Shown: positions 34,961-43,054, counted from the stretch's first letter. The stretch: DNA of 64,000 bases from Lacisediminihabitans profunda (GCF_008040105.1 NZ_VRMG01000005.1:558001-622000), one strand, 5' to 3'. The notes: generated by a model from the sequence alone, not told the origin. Numbers and translations: made by a program.

Positions 34961-35494
34961 TCAGCCCAGCGCGGCGGCGGCCTCGAAGATGTCCGCGAGC
35001 GCCGCCTCGATGCCGGCCACCGTGGACGGTTCCCCGCTCCAGAGGATGCGCAGGACGAGCCCGTCGATGGCGAGCGCCGCGACCCGCGACCCGCGCCCGC
35101 CGCCGAGCGCGTTCTCGAGGGCGCGGTACCACCGTTCCGCGGCGTCCCGCAGGGCCTCCCGCCGCATGGCGAGGAAGAGCAGTTCGTACTGGGCGATGAC
35201 CGCGGCGCGCCTCGTGTGCGTCCAGTCGTGCAGCATCCGAGCGACCTCTCCGATGCCGGGGGTCTCGAGGCGGGCGAAGAGCTCGACCTGTTCCTCGGTG
35301 GCCTTGAGCAGCGCGCTCACGAGAAGATCGTCGATGTTCGAAAAGTAGTAGGTGGCCGCGGCGAGCGGAACCCCGGCCTCGGCCGCGACGGCCCGATGGG
35401 TGACCGCGCCCGGCCCGCCGCGCTCGAGAACGCGAACGACGGCGTCGAGCAGGGCAGTCCTCCGCGCCTCGCCCTTGGCCGTGCTGCCGGCCAC
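34961..35494 (-). CDS. TetR-family regulator of the SMR exporter
   Basis: A 177-residue TetR repressor. The HTH is TALLDAVVRVLERGGPGAVT, then HRAVAAEAGVPLAAATYYFSN. The C-terminal ligand domain has TRRAAVIAQYELLFLAMRRE, typical of TetR_C regulators of small exporters. It begins with GTG 2 bp after the stop of the SMR gene, so the pair form an operon probably autoregulated through the palindrome at 35842-35857. Confidence 0.87.
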   Translation of the reverse strand: MAGSTAKGEARRTALLDAVVRVLERGGPGAVTHRAVAAEAGVPLAAATYYFSNIDDLLVSALLKATEEQVELFARLETPGIGEVARMLHDWTHTRRAAVIAQYELLFLAMRREALRDAAERWYRALENALGGGRGSRVAALAIDGLVLRILWSGEPSTVAGIEAALADIFEAAAALG

Positions 35495-35496
35495 GA

Positions 35497-35823
35497 TCAG
35501 TGCCTTCCGCCGAGTTCGAGCATCGTGACTCCGCCGACGACGAGCAGCACCCCGCCGATCTGCACGAGGGTGAGGCTCTCGTTGAAGAGCAGCCAGCTGA
35601 TCAGCACGACGAGAACGACCCCGATCGCCGCCCAGATCGCGTAGGCGATGCCCAGGGGCACGCCGGCGCCGAGGCTCAGGGAGAGCAGGGAGAAGGCCGC
35701 GACGTAGCCGACGACCACGACGATGTACGGCACGACCTTGTTCCCCTCGCCGGCCGTGAACCGGAGTGCGGTCGTGCCGATGACCTCGGCGACGATCGCT
35801 CCTGCCAGAAACAGGTATCCCAT
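35497..35823 (-). CDS. SMR-family multidrug/quaternary-ammonium exporter
   Basis: A 108-residue four-helix small multidrug resistance protein (EmrE/QacC type). The essential membrane Glu is in LAGAIVAEVIGTTALRF (helix 1), with SLSLGAGVPLGIAYAIWAAIG in helix 3 (the G-x-A-Y-A-x-W motif) and helix 4 LVQIGGVLLVVGGVTML. It exports lipophilic cations in exchange for protons as an antiparallel dimer. The ATG at 35823 matches the family's N-terminus. It is controlled by the downstream TetR gene and an operator overlapping its promoter. Confidence 0.93.
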   Translation of the reverse strand: MGYLFLAGAIVAEVIGTTALRFTAGEGNKVVPYIVVVVGYVAAFSLLSLSLGAGVPLGIAYAIWAAIGVVLVVLISWLLFNESLTLVQIGGVLLVVGGVTMLELGGRH

Positions 35824-35837
35824 GGGGTTTCCTCTCA

Positions 35838-35857
35838 ATTATGGTACAAATGTACCA
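35838..35857 (-). promoter_or_regulatory. Promoter and TetR operator of the SMR-TetR operon
   Basis: The palindrome TGGTACA-AA-TGTACCA (35842-35857) has perfect 7-bp arms and overlaps a CATAAT -10 box on the minus strand (35838-35843), 14 bp before the ATG at 35823. It also lies just upstream of the divergent VOC gene's promoter. Confidence 0.7.
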
Positions 35858-35870
35858 GAATGGCGCGGAT

Positions 35871-35876
35871 TAGGCT
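35871..35876 (+). promoter_or_regulatory. Leaderless -10 box for the VOC gene
   Basis: TAGGCT, exactly 6 nt before the ATG at 35883; no ribosome site. Confidence 0.5.
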
Positions 35877-35882
35877 CGGATC

Positions 35883-36299
35883 ATGACCGAATCCCGCGTG
35901 ACCCAGCTTCGACTGGTGGCCGAGACCGATGACTACGACGCCACCGTCGCCTTCTATCGAGACGTGCTCGGCCTCACCGAGCAGGAGTCGTACAGCGGCG
36001 AGGGCGGCGCGCAGGTGACGATCCTCGGCATCCCGCGGGCGACGCTCGAGATCGCCAACCGCGCCCAGGTGCGACTCATCGACGACGTGGAGGTGGGTCG
36101 TCCGGTGAGCCGCCCGCCGGCCCTCAGCATCCGCGTGGCCTTCGAGGTGCAGGATGCCGCCTCGACCACCACCGCGCTCGAGGCGGGCGGGGCCGAGGTG
36201 CTCGCCGCGCCGACCCGCACCCCGTGGAATTCGCTCAACGCGAGGCTCGAGGCGCCGGGGGGACTGCAGATCACCGTCTTCCAGGAGCTCGATTCGTGA
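35883..36299 (+). CDS. VOC/glyoxalase-superfamily protein
   Basis: A 138-residue vicinal-oxygen-chelate protein made of two beta-alpha-beta-beta-beta units. It opens with TQLRLVAETDDYDATVAFYRD, then GGAQVTILGIPRATLEI and the second unit LSIRVAFEVQDAASTTTALE. The last part (LNARLEAPGGLQITVFQEL) has the terminal Glu common to these folds. No complete metal triad (His/Glu) is evident, so it may be a binding protein (e.g. drug resistance) rather than a metalloenzyme. Divergent from the SMR operon. Confidence 0.8.
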   Translation: MTESRVTQLRLVAETDDYDATVAFYRDVLGLTEQESYSGEGGAQVTILGIPRATLEIANRAQVRLIDDVEVGRPVSRPPALSIRVAFEVQDAASTTTALEAGGAEVLAAPTRTPWNSLNARLEAPGGLQITVFQELDS

Positions 36300-36558
36300 C
36301 CGCTACCGTCACGAAAGTTAGCAATCCGTAAAGAAGATCGGGATGTCGTGGGCATTGCCTAGGGTGGCATCACGTCAACCGCGGGCCTCCCATCCGGGTG
36401 GTCCCGGCGAGGCGAACGTGTAAGAAAATCGGGGCCGGGCCGGGTGGGTCATCATCACCGGGGCCGGCCTCGTCCACGGGCTTTCGCCTCGCGCGGTGCG
36501 CGCGTGCGGTGCGTCCCCCCGGTGCGTGTCCCGGGTGCTCCGGCGCTACAGTCATTGA
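36300..36558. other. 259-bp gap without recognised gene
   Basis: Contains an A/T-richer start (36310-36345), a TAGGGT word at 36360-36365, then G/C-rich DNA with several short GGCC/GGGCC hairpin-prone words. It could hold a small RNA, but no known RNA family is recognised. Confidence 0.25.
36547..36552 (+). promoter_or_regulatory. Leaderless -10 box for the 36559 gene
   Basis: TACAGT, exactly 6 nt before the ATG at 36559. Confidence 0.5.
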
Positions 36559-36924
36559 ATGCGAGAAGCCCCGCGCCAACGCCCGGCGAACGCCGAACTG
36601 CTCGTCACCCTCGCCGGTCACGTCAAGGCGAGACCCAGGGCCGTCTTCGAGGCCATCGACGCCAGGCTCCGCCCTGCCGAGACCTCGGGCACCCTCTACA
36701 CCGCAGACCCGTTCGCCTTCCTGATCATCGCGCAGGGCGGCTGGTGGTACCGGGGCGAGTACCGCGTCGTGCCGGACCAGTACGGGTCGCACGTGGAGCA
36801 CTACATCCTCAACGTTGCACAGAGGGCCCCGCTGCTCGGCCGCCTCACCGGCCGCTCGGTTCTCAGGAACGCCCCCGCCGAGTTCGAGAAGCTGCTGAGG
36901 CGGCTGCGCGCCGAGCTCGAGTGA
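36559..36924 (+). CDS. Conserved-looking hypothetical protein, possibly SRPBCC/START-like
   Basis: A 121-residue soluble protein. The helix AELLVTLAGHVKARPRAVFEAIDARL, followed by a beta-rich core (FLIIAQGGWWYRGEYRVV, YILNVAQ) and a C-terminal amphipathic helix (EFEKLLRRLRAELE), resembles a short SRPBCC-type ligand-binding fold, but this is only an impression from secondary structure. It appears leaderless (TACAGT box 6 nt upstream). The amidase gene follows on the same strand with its own box. No function is assigned. Confidence 0.6.
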   Translation: MREAPRQRPANAELLVTLAGHVKARPRAVFEAIDARLRPAETSGTLYTADPFAFLIIAQGGWWYRGEYRVVPDQYGSHVEHYILNVAQRAPLLGRLTGRSVLRNAPAEFEKLLRRLRAELE

Positions 36925-36964
36925 CCATTGCGGAGCCGGCGCCGCCGGGGTGATCTGGCGGCTC

Positions 36965-36970
36965 TAGGCT
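36965..36970 (+). promoter_or_regulatory. Leaderless -10 box for the amidase gene
   Basis: TAGGCT, exactly 6 nt before the GTG at 36977. Confidence 0.45.
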
Positions 36971-36976
36971 CGAGGG

Positions 36977-38392
36977 GTGTTCGAACTCCATCACCTGACC
37001 GCTCAAGAACAATGGGACTGGCTGCAGCGCGGGGAGGTGACGCCCGTCGAACTCGCCGAGCATTACCTGGAGCGCATCGAGCGGCTGGACGGCGGCCTCG
37101 GCGCCTTCGTGACCGTGACCGCGGATGCGGCGCTCGAGCGGGCGCGCGCCGTCGCCGAGACGGTGCCGAGGACCGCGCAGCTCTGGGGACTTCCGTTCGG
37201 TGACAAGGACCTGGTGAACCGCGCCGGTGTCCCCACCGGATTCGGTTCGCGCCTGATGCGCGGCTTCGTTCCAGACACCTCGGACGAGATCGTCGAGGTG
37301 CTGGATGCGGCGGGCGGGGTGAGCCTCGGCAAGACGAACGCGCCGGAATTCGGTCTGCCGAGCTACACCGAGAGCCTCGTCGCCCCACCGGCGCGAAACC
37401 CGTGGGACCCCTCGCTGGGCGCGGGGGGATCGAGCGGCGGCGCAGCGGTCGCCGTGTCCGCCGGGCTGCTGCCGTTCGCTCCCGGGTCCGACGGCGGAGG
37501 CTCGGTGCGCATCCCCGCCGCGGCCTGCGGGCTCGTGGGTCTCAAGCCCTCGCGCGGACTGGTGCCGAGCGGCACCGGCCTCGACAAGCTCGCCGGGCTC
37601 GTCGTGCCCGGGCCCCTCGCGCGCACCGTCGCGGATGCCGCCATGATGCTCGACGCGATGGTCGCCGGTGGCGACTACCCGTTCTCCCTCCGCGCGCCCC
37701 GCTGGGACGGCGGCGCCCTGCTCAACGCCGCCGTGCGGGGCGAGGGCCGGTTCCAGCTGGGGGTGATGACCAGCTCGCCGTGGGACGACGCCTACGACGT
37801 GCGGGTCTCCGTCGAGGCATCCGACGCGCTCGCCATCGCCGTCGCCGAACTCGATGCCATCGGGCATGGAATCGAGGAGATGCGGCTCGAGCCCGACCCG
37901 AGCTATGCGCCGAACTTCCGCACCATCTGGCAGGCCGGGGCGTCCGGCATCCCCGCCGAGGGCGCCGAGCTCGACTCGCTCGAGCCCCTCACTCGCTGGC
38001 TGGTCGAGCGCGGCCGGGCAATCTCGGCGCGCGAGCTGATCGCCGCCCTCGCCGCCCTGACGACCTTCGAACGGTCCATCATCCGCCAGTTCTCGCGTTT
38101 CGACGCCGTGCTCACCCCGGCTCTCGCACTGACACCGCGACCCGTCGGCTGGTACGACGCCGAGGATGCCGAACTCAACTTCGCCCAGCAGGTGCAGTAC
38201 ACGCCGTTCACCTCCTTCGCGAACGTGACCGGACTCCCCGCGATCACGCTTCCCGTCGCCCAGACCGCGGACGGCATCCCGATGGGAGTGCAACTCGTCG
38301 GACGGCCGGGCGGCGAGGCGACCCTCCTCGCGATCGGCGCCCAGCTCGAGCGCCGGCTGCTCTGGCAACGGCGGCACCCGCCGCAGTGGTAG
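36977..38392 (+). CDS. Amidase-signature hydrolase
   Basis: A 471-residue amidase-signature enzyme. The catalytic triad is visible: Lys in PFGDKDL (~75), the cis-Ser in GGSSGGAAVAVSAGLLP (~152) and the nucleophilic Ser in GSDGGGSVRIPAAACGLVG (~176). The rest matches bacterial amidase and GatA-like lengths, ending with VTGLPAITLPVAQTADGIPMG and QLVGRPGGEATLL. It hydrolyses an amide of unknown identity; GatA is unlikely because gatB/C are not nearby. The GTG start fits the leaderless box. Confidence 0.9.
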   Translation: MFELHHLTAQEQWDWLQRGEVTPVELAEHYLERIERLDGGLGAFVTVTADAALERARAVAETVPRTAQLWGLPFGDKDLVNRAGVPTGFGSRLMRGFVPDTSDEIVEVLDAAGGVSLGKTNAPEFGLPSYTESLVAPPARNPWDPSLGAGGSSGGAAVAVSAGLLPFAPGSDGGGSVRIPAAACGLVGLKPSRGLVPSGTGLDKLAGLVVPGPLARTVADAAMMLDAMVAGGDYPFSLRAPRWDGGALLNAAVRGEGRFQLGVMTSSPWDDAYDVRVSVEASDALAIAVAELDAIGHGIEEMRLEPDPSYAPNFRTIWQAGASGIPAEGAELDSLEPLTRWLVERGRAISARELIAALAALTTFERSIIRQFSRFDAVLTPALALTPRPVGWYDAEDAELNFAQQVQYTPFTSFANVTGLPAITLPVAQTADGIPMGVQLVGRPGGEATLLAIGAQLERRLLWQRRHPPQW

Positions 38393-38398
38393 CGGGCG

Positions 38399-38956
38399 TC
38401 ACAGGGCGAAGTCGGCGAGGGCAGACCCGTCGAGCGCGAAGCGCCAGTTGCCCGGCCGGAACACGTACACGGGCTCGTTGCCCAGGTACTTCTCGGTGTT
38501 CGTCGTCGTCCAGCTTTCGCTTCCGTCCGGGGCGACCTTCGCGACCCATCCTTCGGCGGTCAGCCTCTGTTTCTGGGCCATCGCCTGGGCAGCGGTGATG
38601 GGCGAATATCCGAGCACCACACTCGCATCGCTCTCGGGGTATCCCCACTGGCACAGGATGCCTCCAAGGTCGAGAAAGGCCGCCAGTTCGTTTCCCTCCT
38701 CGCGCATCCTCGTCGCGAAGCCTTCGGTGAACACCGAGCCGCCGGACGTCAGGCGGGAGAGCGCGGTCGGGGTGACGAGGGTGTCGCAGGCCAGCGACGC
38801 GGTCGGCGTCGGAGTGAGCGACGGGCCGGGACTCGCGGACGACACCGAGGGCGACGCGGGTGGCGTCGGCGTCTGGGCCGACCACGTGCAGGCCGAGAGG
38901 GCGAGTACAGCCAGGGCCACGATCGCCGTGCCGACTCCGCTCCGTCGCATGGTCAT
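38399..38956 (-). CDS. Secreted lipoprotein of unknown function
   Basis: A 185-residue lipoprotein. The signal peptide MTMRRSGVGTAIVALAVLAL ends in the lipobox LSAC (Cys at residue 22). A Pro/Ser/Thr-rich linker (~25-55) follows, then a soluble domain with two Cys residues (SLACDTL and GILCQWG) that could form a disulfide. This pattern occurs in many actinobacterial cell-surface proteins. A TAGAGT -10-like word lies 18 nt before the ATG, with AAGGGG as ribosome site. It converges with the amidase, 6 bp apart. Confidence 0.8.
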   Translation of the reverse strand: MTMRRSGVGTAIVALAVLALSACTWSAQTPTPPASPSVSSASPGPSLTPTPTASLACDTLVTPTALSRLTSGGSVFTEGFATRMREEGNELAAFLDLGGILCQWGYPESDASVVLGYSPITAAQAMAQKQRLTAEGWVAKVAPDGSESWTTTNTEKYLGNEPVYVFRPGNWRFALDGSALADFAL

Positions 38957-39031
38957 CCCCTTACCGTGAGGATGACTCTAGGGAGTGATCGGCCGGAGGG
39001 CCAGCTTCGTTACGCAAGCGATAGCGGGTGG

Positions 39032-39868
39032 CTACACACCGACGAGCGCGGCGCTCTCCTCCCACAGCCGGGCGGCGACGGCGTCGTCCGACGCGAGTCG
39101 GTGGGTGCGGCCGTTCGGGGTGAGACCGTCGAAGTAGGTGCCGCTCGGCGCCCCGACGTCGTCGACCGAGGCGAGGTGCACGAGGGGAGCGGCACCCTGC
39201 TCGGGGCTGATTCCGAGGCTGCCGCGACTGACGAACTCGCCGAACCGCTTGAACGCCGAATCGCTGCCGAAACTCGTGATCACGTAGCCGGGGTGGAACG
39301 AGTACGCGGTGAGGCCGGTCCGGGCGGTGCGGCGGGCGAGTTCGCGGATGAAGAGGATCGTCTCCAGCTTTACCGTGGCGTATTCCTGCCAGCCGCCGAG
39401 CCAGGCGCGTCTCTCGAACTGCAGGTCGTTCAGGTCGAGGTGCGCGAACCGGTTCGCGACGCTCGCCGTGGAGATCACCCGCGCACCGTTCTCCACGAGC
39501 CTCGGCAGGAGCAGGTTGGTGAGCAGAAAGGGGGCGAGGTGGTTGTGCTGCAGGGCCCGGTCGAGGCCGTCAGCCGACCGGCCGCGCTTCGACACGAGGC
39601 CGCCCGCGTTGTTGGCGAGGGCGTCGATGCGTGGATACCGCGCGAGAAGGCTCGCGGCGAGGGCCCGCACCTCGTCGAGGCTGTCGAAGTCGGCGACGAA
39701 CGGCGCGCCGCCGACGCGGGCGGCGACGGCGTGGGTGCGCTCCGAGTTGCGCCCCACCACGGCGATGTGCGCCCCTCGCTCGGCGAGGGCGATGGCGGCC
39801 GCCCGCCCGACGCCGGAACTCGCGCCGGTGATGACGATCGTGCGTCCGTGCAGGTCACTCTGGGTCAC
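39032..39868 (-). CDS. SDR-family oxidoreductase (retinol-dehydrogenase-like)
   Basis: A 278-residue short-chain dehydrogenase of the extended WWOX/RDH-like branch. It has IVITGASSGVGRAAAIAL, VVGRNSER (NADP-type Arg), DFDSLDEVRA, LANNAGGLVSKRG, NHLAPFLLTNLLLPRL, catalytic Ser in ISTASVANRF and the motif YATVKLETILF (Tyr-x-x-x-Lys), then YSFHPGYVITSFG. Substrate unknown. The GTG at 39868 overlaps the TGA of the frameshifted upstream gene (GTGA), supporting that gene's reality and coupling. Confidence 0.87.
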   Translation of the reverse strand: MTQSDLHGRTIVITGASSGVGRAAAIALAERGAHIAVVGRNSERTHAVAARVGGAPFVADFDSLDEVRALAASLLARYPRIDALANNAGGLVSKRGRSADGLDRALQHNHLAPFLLTNLLLPRLVENGARVISTASVANRFAHLDLNDLQFERRAWLGGWQEYATVKLETILFIRELARRTARTGLTAYSFHPGYVITSFGSDSAFKRFGEFVSRGSLGISPEQGAAPLVHLASVDDVGAPSGTYFDGLTPNGRTHRLASDDAVAARLWEESAALVGV

Positions 39869-40306
39869 CGATATCCGCCATTCTCCAGTCCGGCCTCGAT
39901 CTCGAAGCGGTTGTCTGCCGCGTCCTGCCCGGCCGCGACGTAGAGCGGAATGAAGGCGCCCGTAGTGCTTCCATTGTGCACGGTGCACCGCCTCGTGCCG
40001 GAGCACCGCCGGGCCGACGTGATCGTGGGTGAGGTAGACAGCACCCACCGTGGTGCCGCCCCGGCCGAACGCCCACCGCGGACAGCCCGCGGCCACGATG
40101 AGACCGCCCCGGCCGTGCAGCCGACCGCGGCTGAGGATGCCGCCCCAGACCAGCGCGCACCCGGTGGCGAACCAATAGCCCGGCCGCGCGACGACGGGGG
40201 AGAGCAGCAGCGCTCGCGCCCCGGGCACGGACCTCGCCCACGCCTCGAGCCGCACGGCCGCCGCGGTCGCTCGCGCCATCATCCGGCTCATCGCTCCTCG
40301 GCCCAT
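39865..40306 (-). pseudogene. Frameshifted small protein with HEAVH motif
   Basis: From ATG 40306 one frame encodes ~115 residues ending AVYLTHDHVGPAVLRHEAVH, then RAQWKHYG. The natural continuation (FIPLYVAAGQDAADNRFEIE, then AGLENGGYR and TGA at 39865) lies in another frame, so a frameshift occurs at about 39953-39962. The restored protein (~147 residues) matches a common actinobacterial family with H-E-x-x-H and N-R-F-E-I-E-A-G motifs, whose function is not established. The restored stop overlaps the SDR start exactly (GTGA), which favours a recent mutation or sequencing error over long decay. Confidence 0.7.
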
Positions 40307-40369
40307 TCGTCACCCCACCCTAGGACCGCGCGCGCACAATCCGTTCAGCCGGCAGGCAGGGCGAGCCAA

Positions 40370-40375
40370 TACAGT
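40370..40375 (+). promoter_or_regulatory. Leaderless -10 box for the MshA-like gene
   Basis: TACAGT, exactly 6 nt before the ATG at 40382. Confidence 0.5.
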
Positions 40376-40381
40376 GACAGC

Positions 40382-41617
40382 ATGGCCGTGAAGCTGGAAC
40401 GCGTGGCGATGGTGTCGATGCACACCTCGCCGATCGCGCCGGCCGGCACCGGGGATTCCGGCGGAATGAACATCGCCATCCTCTCGATCGCGGCCCAACT
40501 CGCCCACCGCGGCATCGAGGTGGACCTGATCACCCGCGCGATCGACCGTCCGGCGGTGACCGAGGTCGCCGAGGGCGTCACCCTGCACGAGCTCGCGGCC
40601 GGCCCCGTCGGCGAGCTTCCCAAGAGCCGGCTGCCCGAGGTCGCCGACGAGTTCGGCGAGGCCGTGGCCGATCTCGCCGGTCGCGTCGAGGGACGCTACG
40701 ACGTGGTCCACGCCCACTATTGGCTCAGCGGGCTCGCGACGCTGCCGGTGGCGCTCGAACTCGGGCTCCCCTTCGTGCAGAGCTTCCACACCGTGGCCGC
40801 GATGAAGAACCGCACGCTCGGCGCCGGCCAGCCGGCCGAGTCCGAGCAGCGGGTGCGCACGGAGATGTACCTCGCCAATCAGGCGAGCGCGATCGTCGCC
40901 TCCTCGTCCGCGGAGGTCACCGCCCTCATCGACGACGTTCGCGCCCCCACCGAACGGCTCTGGGTGATTCCGCCGGGGGTCGACGTCGGGCTCTTCTCTC
41001 CCACTCGGACGGATGCCGCCGAGCTCGCGGTGCGTGAGCAGCTCGCGATCGCCCCCGGCCGCCCGATCATCGCCGTGGTGGGCCGGGTGCAGCAGTTCAA
41101 GGACCAGGAACTGGCCATCCGGGCGCTCGCCGAACTGCACGCGATGCGCGGCTGGGCACCGGTGCTCGTGATCGCGGGGGACGCGACGCCGGGCGACGAG
41201 GGCTACGCGGCCTCTCTGCGGGTGCTCGCGACCGAACTCGGCGTGCGCGACGACGTGCGGTTCGCCGGGGCGGTCTCGCGGGAATGGCTCGCCAACGTGC
41301 TCGCGGCGGCGACGGTGACCCTCGTGCCGTCCCGCTCGGAGACCTTCGGCCTCGTCGCCCTCGAGTCGGCCGCGAGCGGCACGCCGGTGGTGGCGTTCCG
41401 CGGGGGCGGCCTCGTCGAATCCGTGTCGGCCGGAGTCTCCGGTTTGCTCGTCGACTCCCGCGAGCCCCGCGTCTGGGCGGTCACGATCGCGCAGTTGCTC
41501 GATGACGCGGCGGGGCTCGAGACCCTGTCGCTCAGCGCCCGACACTTCGCGGAGGGCTTCACCTGGGCATCGTCGACCACCGCGCTCATCGGAGTGTATG
41601 CCGGTCTGCTGTCCTAG
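40382..41617 (+). CDS. GT4 glycosyltransferase, MshA-like
   Basis: A 411-residue retaining GT4 glycosyltransferase. The N-terminal domain has SPIAPAGTGDSGGMNIAILS, nearly the P-G-T-x-D-A-G-G-M-N-V signature of MshA (D-inositol-3-phosphate GlcNAc transferase), and VVHAHYWLSG. The C-terminal domain has WVIPPGVDVGLFSP, VVGRVQQFKDQELAI and the donor-binding SRSETFGLVALESAASGTPV. It may be the mycothiol-pathway MshA or a paralogue for another glycolipid; no msh genes are nearby. The ATG fits the leaderless box, and a longer in-frame start (39950) is rejected. Confidence 0.8.
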   Translation: MAVKLERVAMVSMHTSPIAPAGTGDSGGMNIAILSIAAQLAHRGIEVDLITRAIDRPAVTEVAEGVTLHELAAGPVGELPKSRLPEVADEFGEAVADLAGRVEGRYDVVHAHYWLSGLATLPVALELGLPFVQSFHTVAAMKNRTLGAGQPAESEQRVRTEMYLANQASAIVASSSAEVTALIDDVRAPTERLWVIPPGVDVGLFSPTRTDAAELAVREQLAIAPGRPIIAVVGRVQQFKDQELAIRALAELHAMRGWAPVLVIAGDATPGDEGYAASLRVLATELGVRDDVRFAGAVSREWLANVLAAATVTLVPSRSETFGLVALESAASGTPVVAFRGGGLVESVSAGVSGLLVDSREPRVWAVTIAQLLDDAAGLETLSLSARHFAEGFTWASSTTALIGVYAGLLS

Positions 41618-41641
41618 GGCCGCTCTGCTGTCCTAGGGCCG
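41605..41641. repeat. 18-bp direct repeat (19-bp period) containing CCTAGG stops of both convergent genes
   Basis: TCTGCTGTCCTAGGGCCG occurs at 41605-41622 and 41624-41641. CCTAGG encodes TAG on both strands: the first copy ends the MshA-like gene and the second ends the convergent flavoprotein gene. Confidence 0.8.
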
Positions 41642-43033
41642 ACCGTAGGTCTCGAGCAGCCGCAGCCAGATCTCGTTCATCGTGGGGTAGGCGGGAACGG
41701 CGTGCCAGAGCCTCGAGATCGGCACCTCCCCGACGATCGCCGTGGTCGCCGCGTGGATCATCTCCGAGACGTCCTGGCCCACGAAGGTCACCCCGAGGAT
41801 CACCCCGCGCTTCTCGTCGACCACCATGCGGGCCCGACCGGCGTAGTCGTCCGCGTGCACCGAACTGCCGGCGACCCAGCCGAGGTCGTAGTCGACGACG
41901 CGGATCTCGTAGCCGGCCTTCGTGGCCGCCGCGGCGGTGAGTCCGGCAGCGGCGACCTCCGGGTCGCTGAAGGTCACCTGCGGAACGGCCTGGTGGTCGG
42001 CGGTGGCCACGTGCGTGCCCCATGGCTCATCAGAGACGGGCTGGCCGGTGGCCCTCGCCACGATCACATCGCCGGCGGCCCGGGCCTGGTACTTGCCCTG
42101 GTGGGTGAGGAGCGCGCGGTGGTTCACGTCACCGCAGGCGTAAAGCCAGTCGAACCCGGAGACGAGCATGGTGTCGTCCACGTGCAGCCAGTCGCCGGGG
42201 GTCAGGCCGATCGTCTCGAAGCCGAGATCCGAGGTGCGCGGCGTGCGGCCGATCGCCACCAGCACCTCGTCGGCGACGAGGGTCGAGCCGTCGCCGAGGG
42301 TGAGCTCGACGCCAGACTCTGTGCGCCGAACCGAGCTCACCGACGCGTCCAGGCGCACGTCGGCGCCGAGCGCCGCGAGGCTCTTGGCGACGATCTCCCC
42401 GGCGAACGGCTCCTGGTTCGAGAGCAGCGAGCTCCGCGCCACCACGGTGACCCGGGTGCCGAAGGTGGCGTAGGCGGTGGCCATCTCCACGGCGACGACG
42501 CCTCCGCCGAGGATCGCGAGGCTCGTCGGCGCCTTCTTGGCGCTCGTCGCGTCCCGGCTGGTCCAGGGGCCGGCCTCGGCCAGTCCCGGGATGTCGGGCA
42601 GCAGGGAGTCCGAGCCGACGCTCACGGCGACGGCGTGACGGGCCGTGTACACCGTCTCGCCCACGGTCACCTGCTTCTCGCCGGAGATGCGGGCGTGGCC
42701 GCGCACGAGGTCGATGCCCGCTCCAGCGACCCACGCGACCTGGCTGTCGTCGTTCCAGTCGTGGGTGAAGGAATTGCGGCGGGCGAAGACGGCCGCGACA
42801 TCCAGCTCTCCGACGGCCTCTCGTGCACCGCCGACGGCCTTCGCCGCCCGCAGCGCGATTCCGCTGCGCAGCAGCACCTTCGACGGGATGCAGGCCCAGT
42901 ACGAACACTCGCCACCGACGAGCTCGCTCTCGATGATGAGGGCGGTGAGGCCGCCCTGCACGGCGCGGTCGGCGATGTTCTCGCCCACCGCGCCCGCGCC
43001 GATCACGATGACGTCGTAGCTGGTTTCGGTCAT
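41633..43033 (-). CDS. FAD-dependent pyridine nucleotide-disulfide oxidoreductase homologue (LpdA/mercuric-reductase-like)
   Basis: A 466-residue flavoprotein. The FAD loop is IVIGAGAVGENIADRAVQGG, the redox pair is in GGECSYWACIPSKVLLRS (Cys-x4-Cys), the NAD(P) loop is LAILGGGVVAVEMATAYA, and the second FAD motif is WLYACGDVNHRALLTHQGKY. At the C-terminus, where lipoamide and glutathione reductases have H-x-H-P-T-x-x-E, this protein has AVPAYPTMNEIWLRLLE: the catalytic His is replaced by Tyr. It is therefore more likely an NAD(P)H:quinone or metal reductase of the LpdA type than a true disulfide reductase. Confidence 0.85.
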   Translation of the reverse strand: MTETSYDVIVIGAGAVGENIADRAVQGGLTALIIESELVGGECSYWACIPSKVLLRSGIALRAAKAVGGAREAVGELDVAAVFARRNSFTHDWNDDSQVAWVAGAGIDLVRGHARISGEKQVTVGETVYTARHAVAVSVGSDSLLPDIPGLAEAGPWTSRDATSAKKAPTSLAILGGGVVAVEMATAYATFGTRVTVVARSSLLSNQEPFAGEIVAKSLAALGADVRLDASVSSVRRTESGVELTLGDGSTLVADEVLVAIGRTPRTSDLGFETIGLTPGDWLHVDDTMLVSGFDWLYACGDVNHRALLTHQGKYQARAAGDVIVARATGQPVSDEPWGTHVATADHQAVPQVTFSDPEVAAAGLTAAAATKAGYEIRVVDYDLGWVAGSSVHADDYAGRARMVVDEKRGVILGVTFVGQDVSEMIHAATTAIVGEVPISRLWHAVPAYPTMNEIWLRLLETYGRP

Positions 43034-43054
43034 GGGCTTCTCCTTGGCGTCGAT

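Noticed and set aside
39950-40381. Upstream extension of the MshA-like glycosyltransferase
   Set aside because: The 144 extra codons are antisense to the frameshifted HEAVH gene, and the ATG at 40382 has a leaderless -10 box and the conserved MshA N-terminus.
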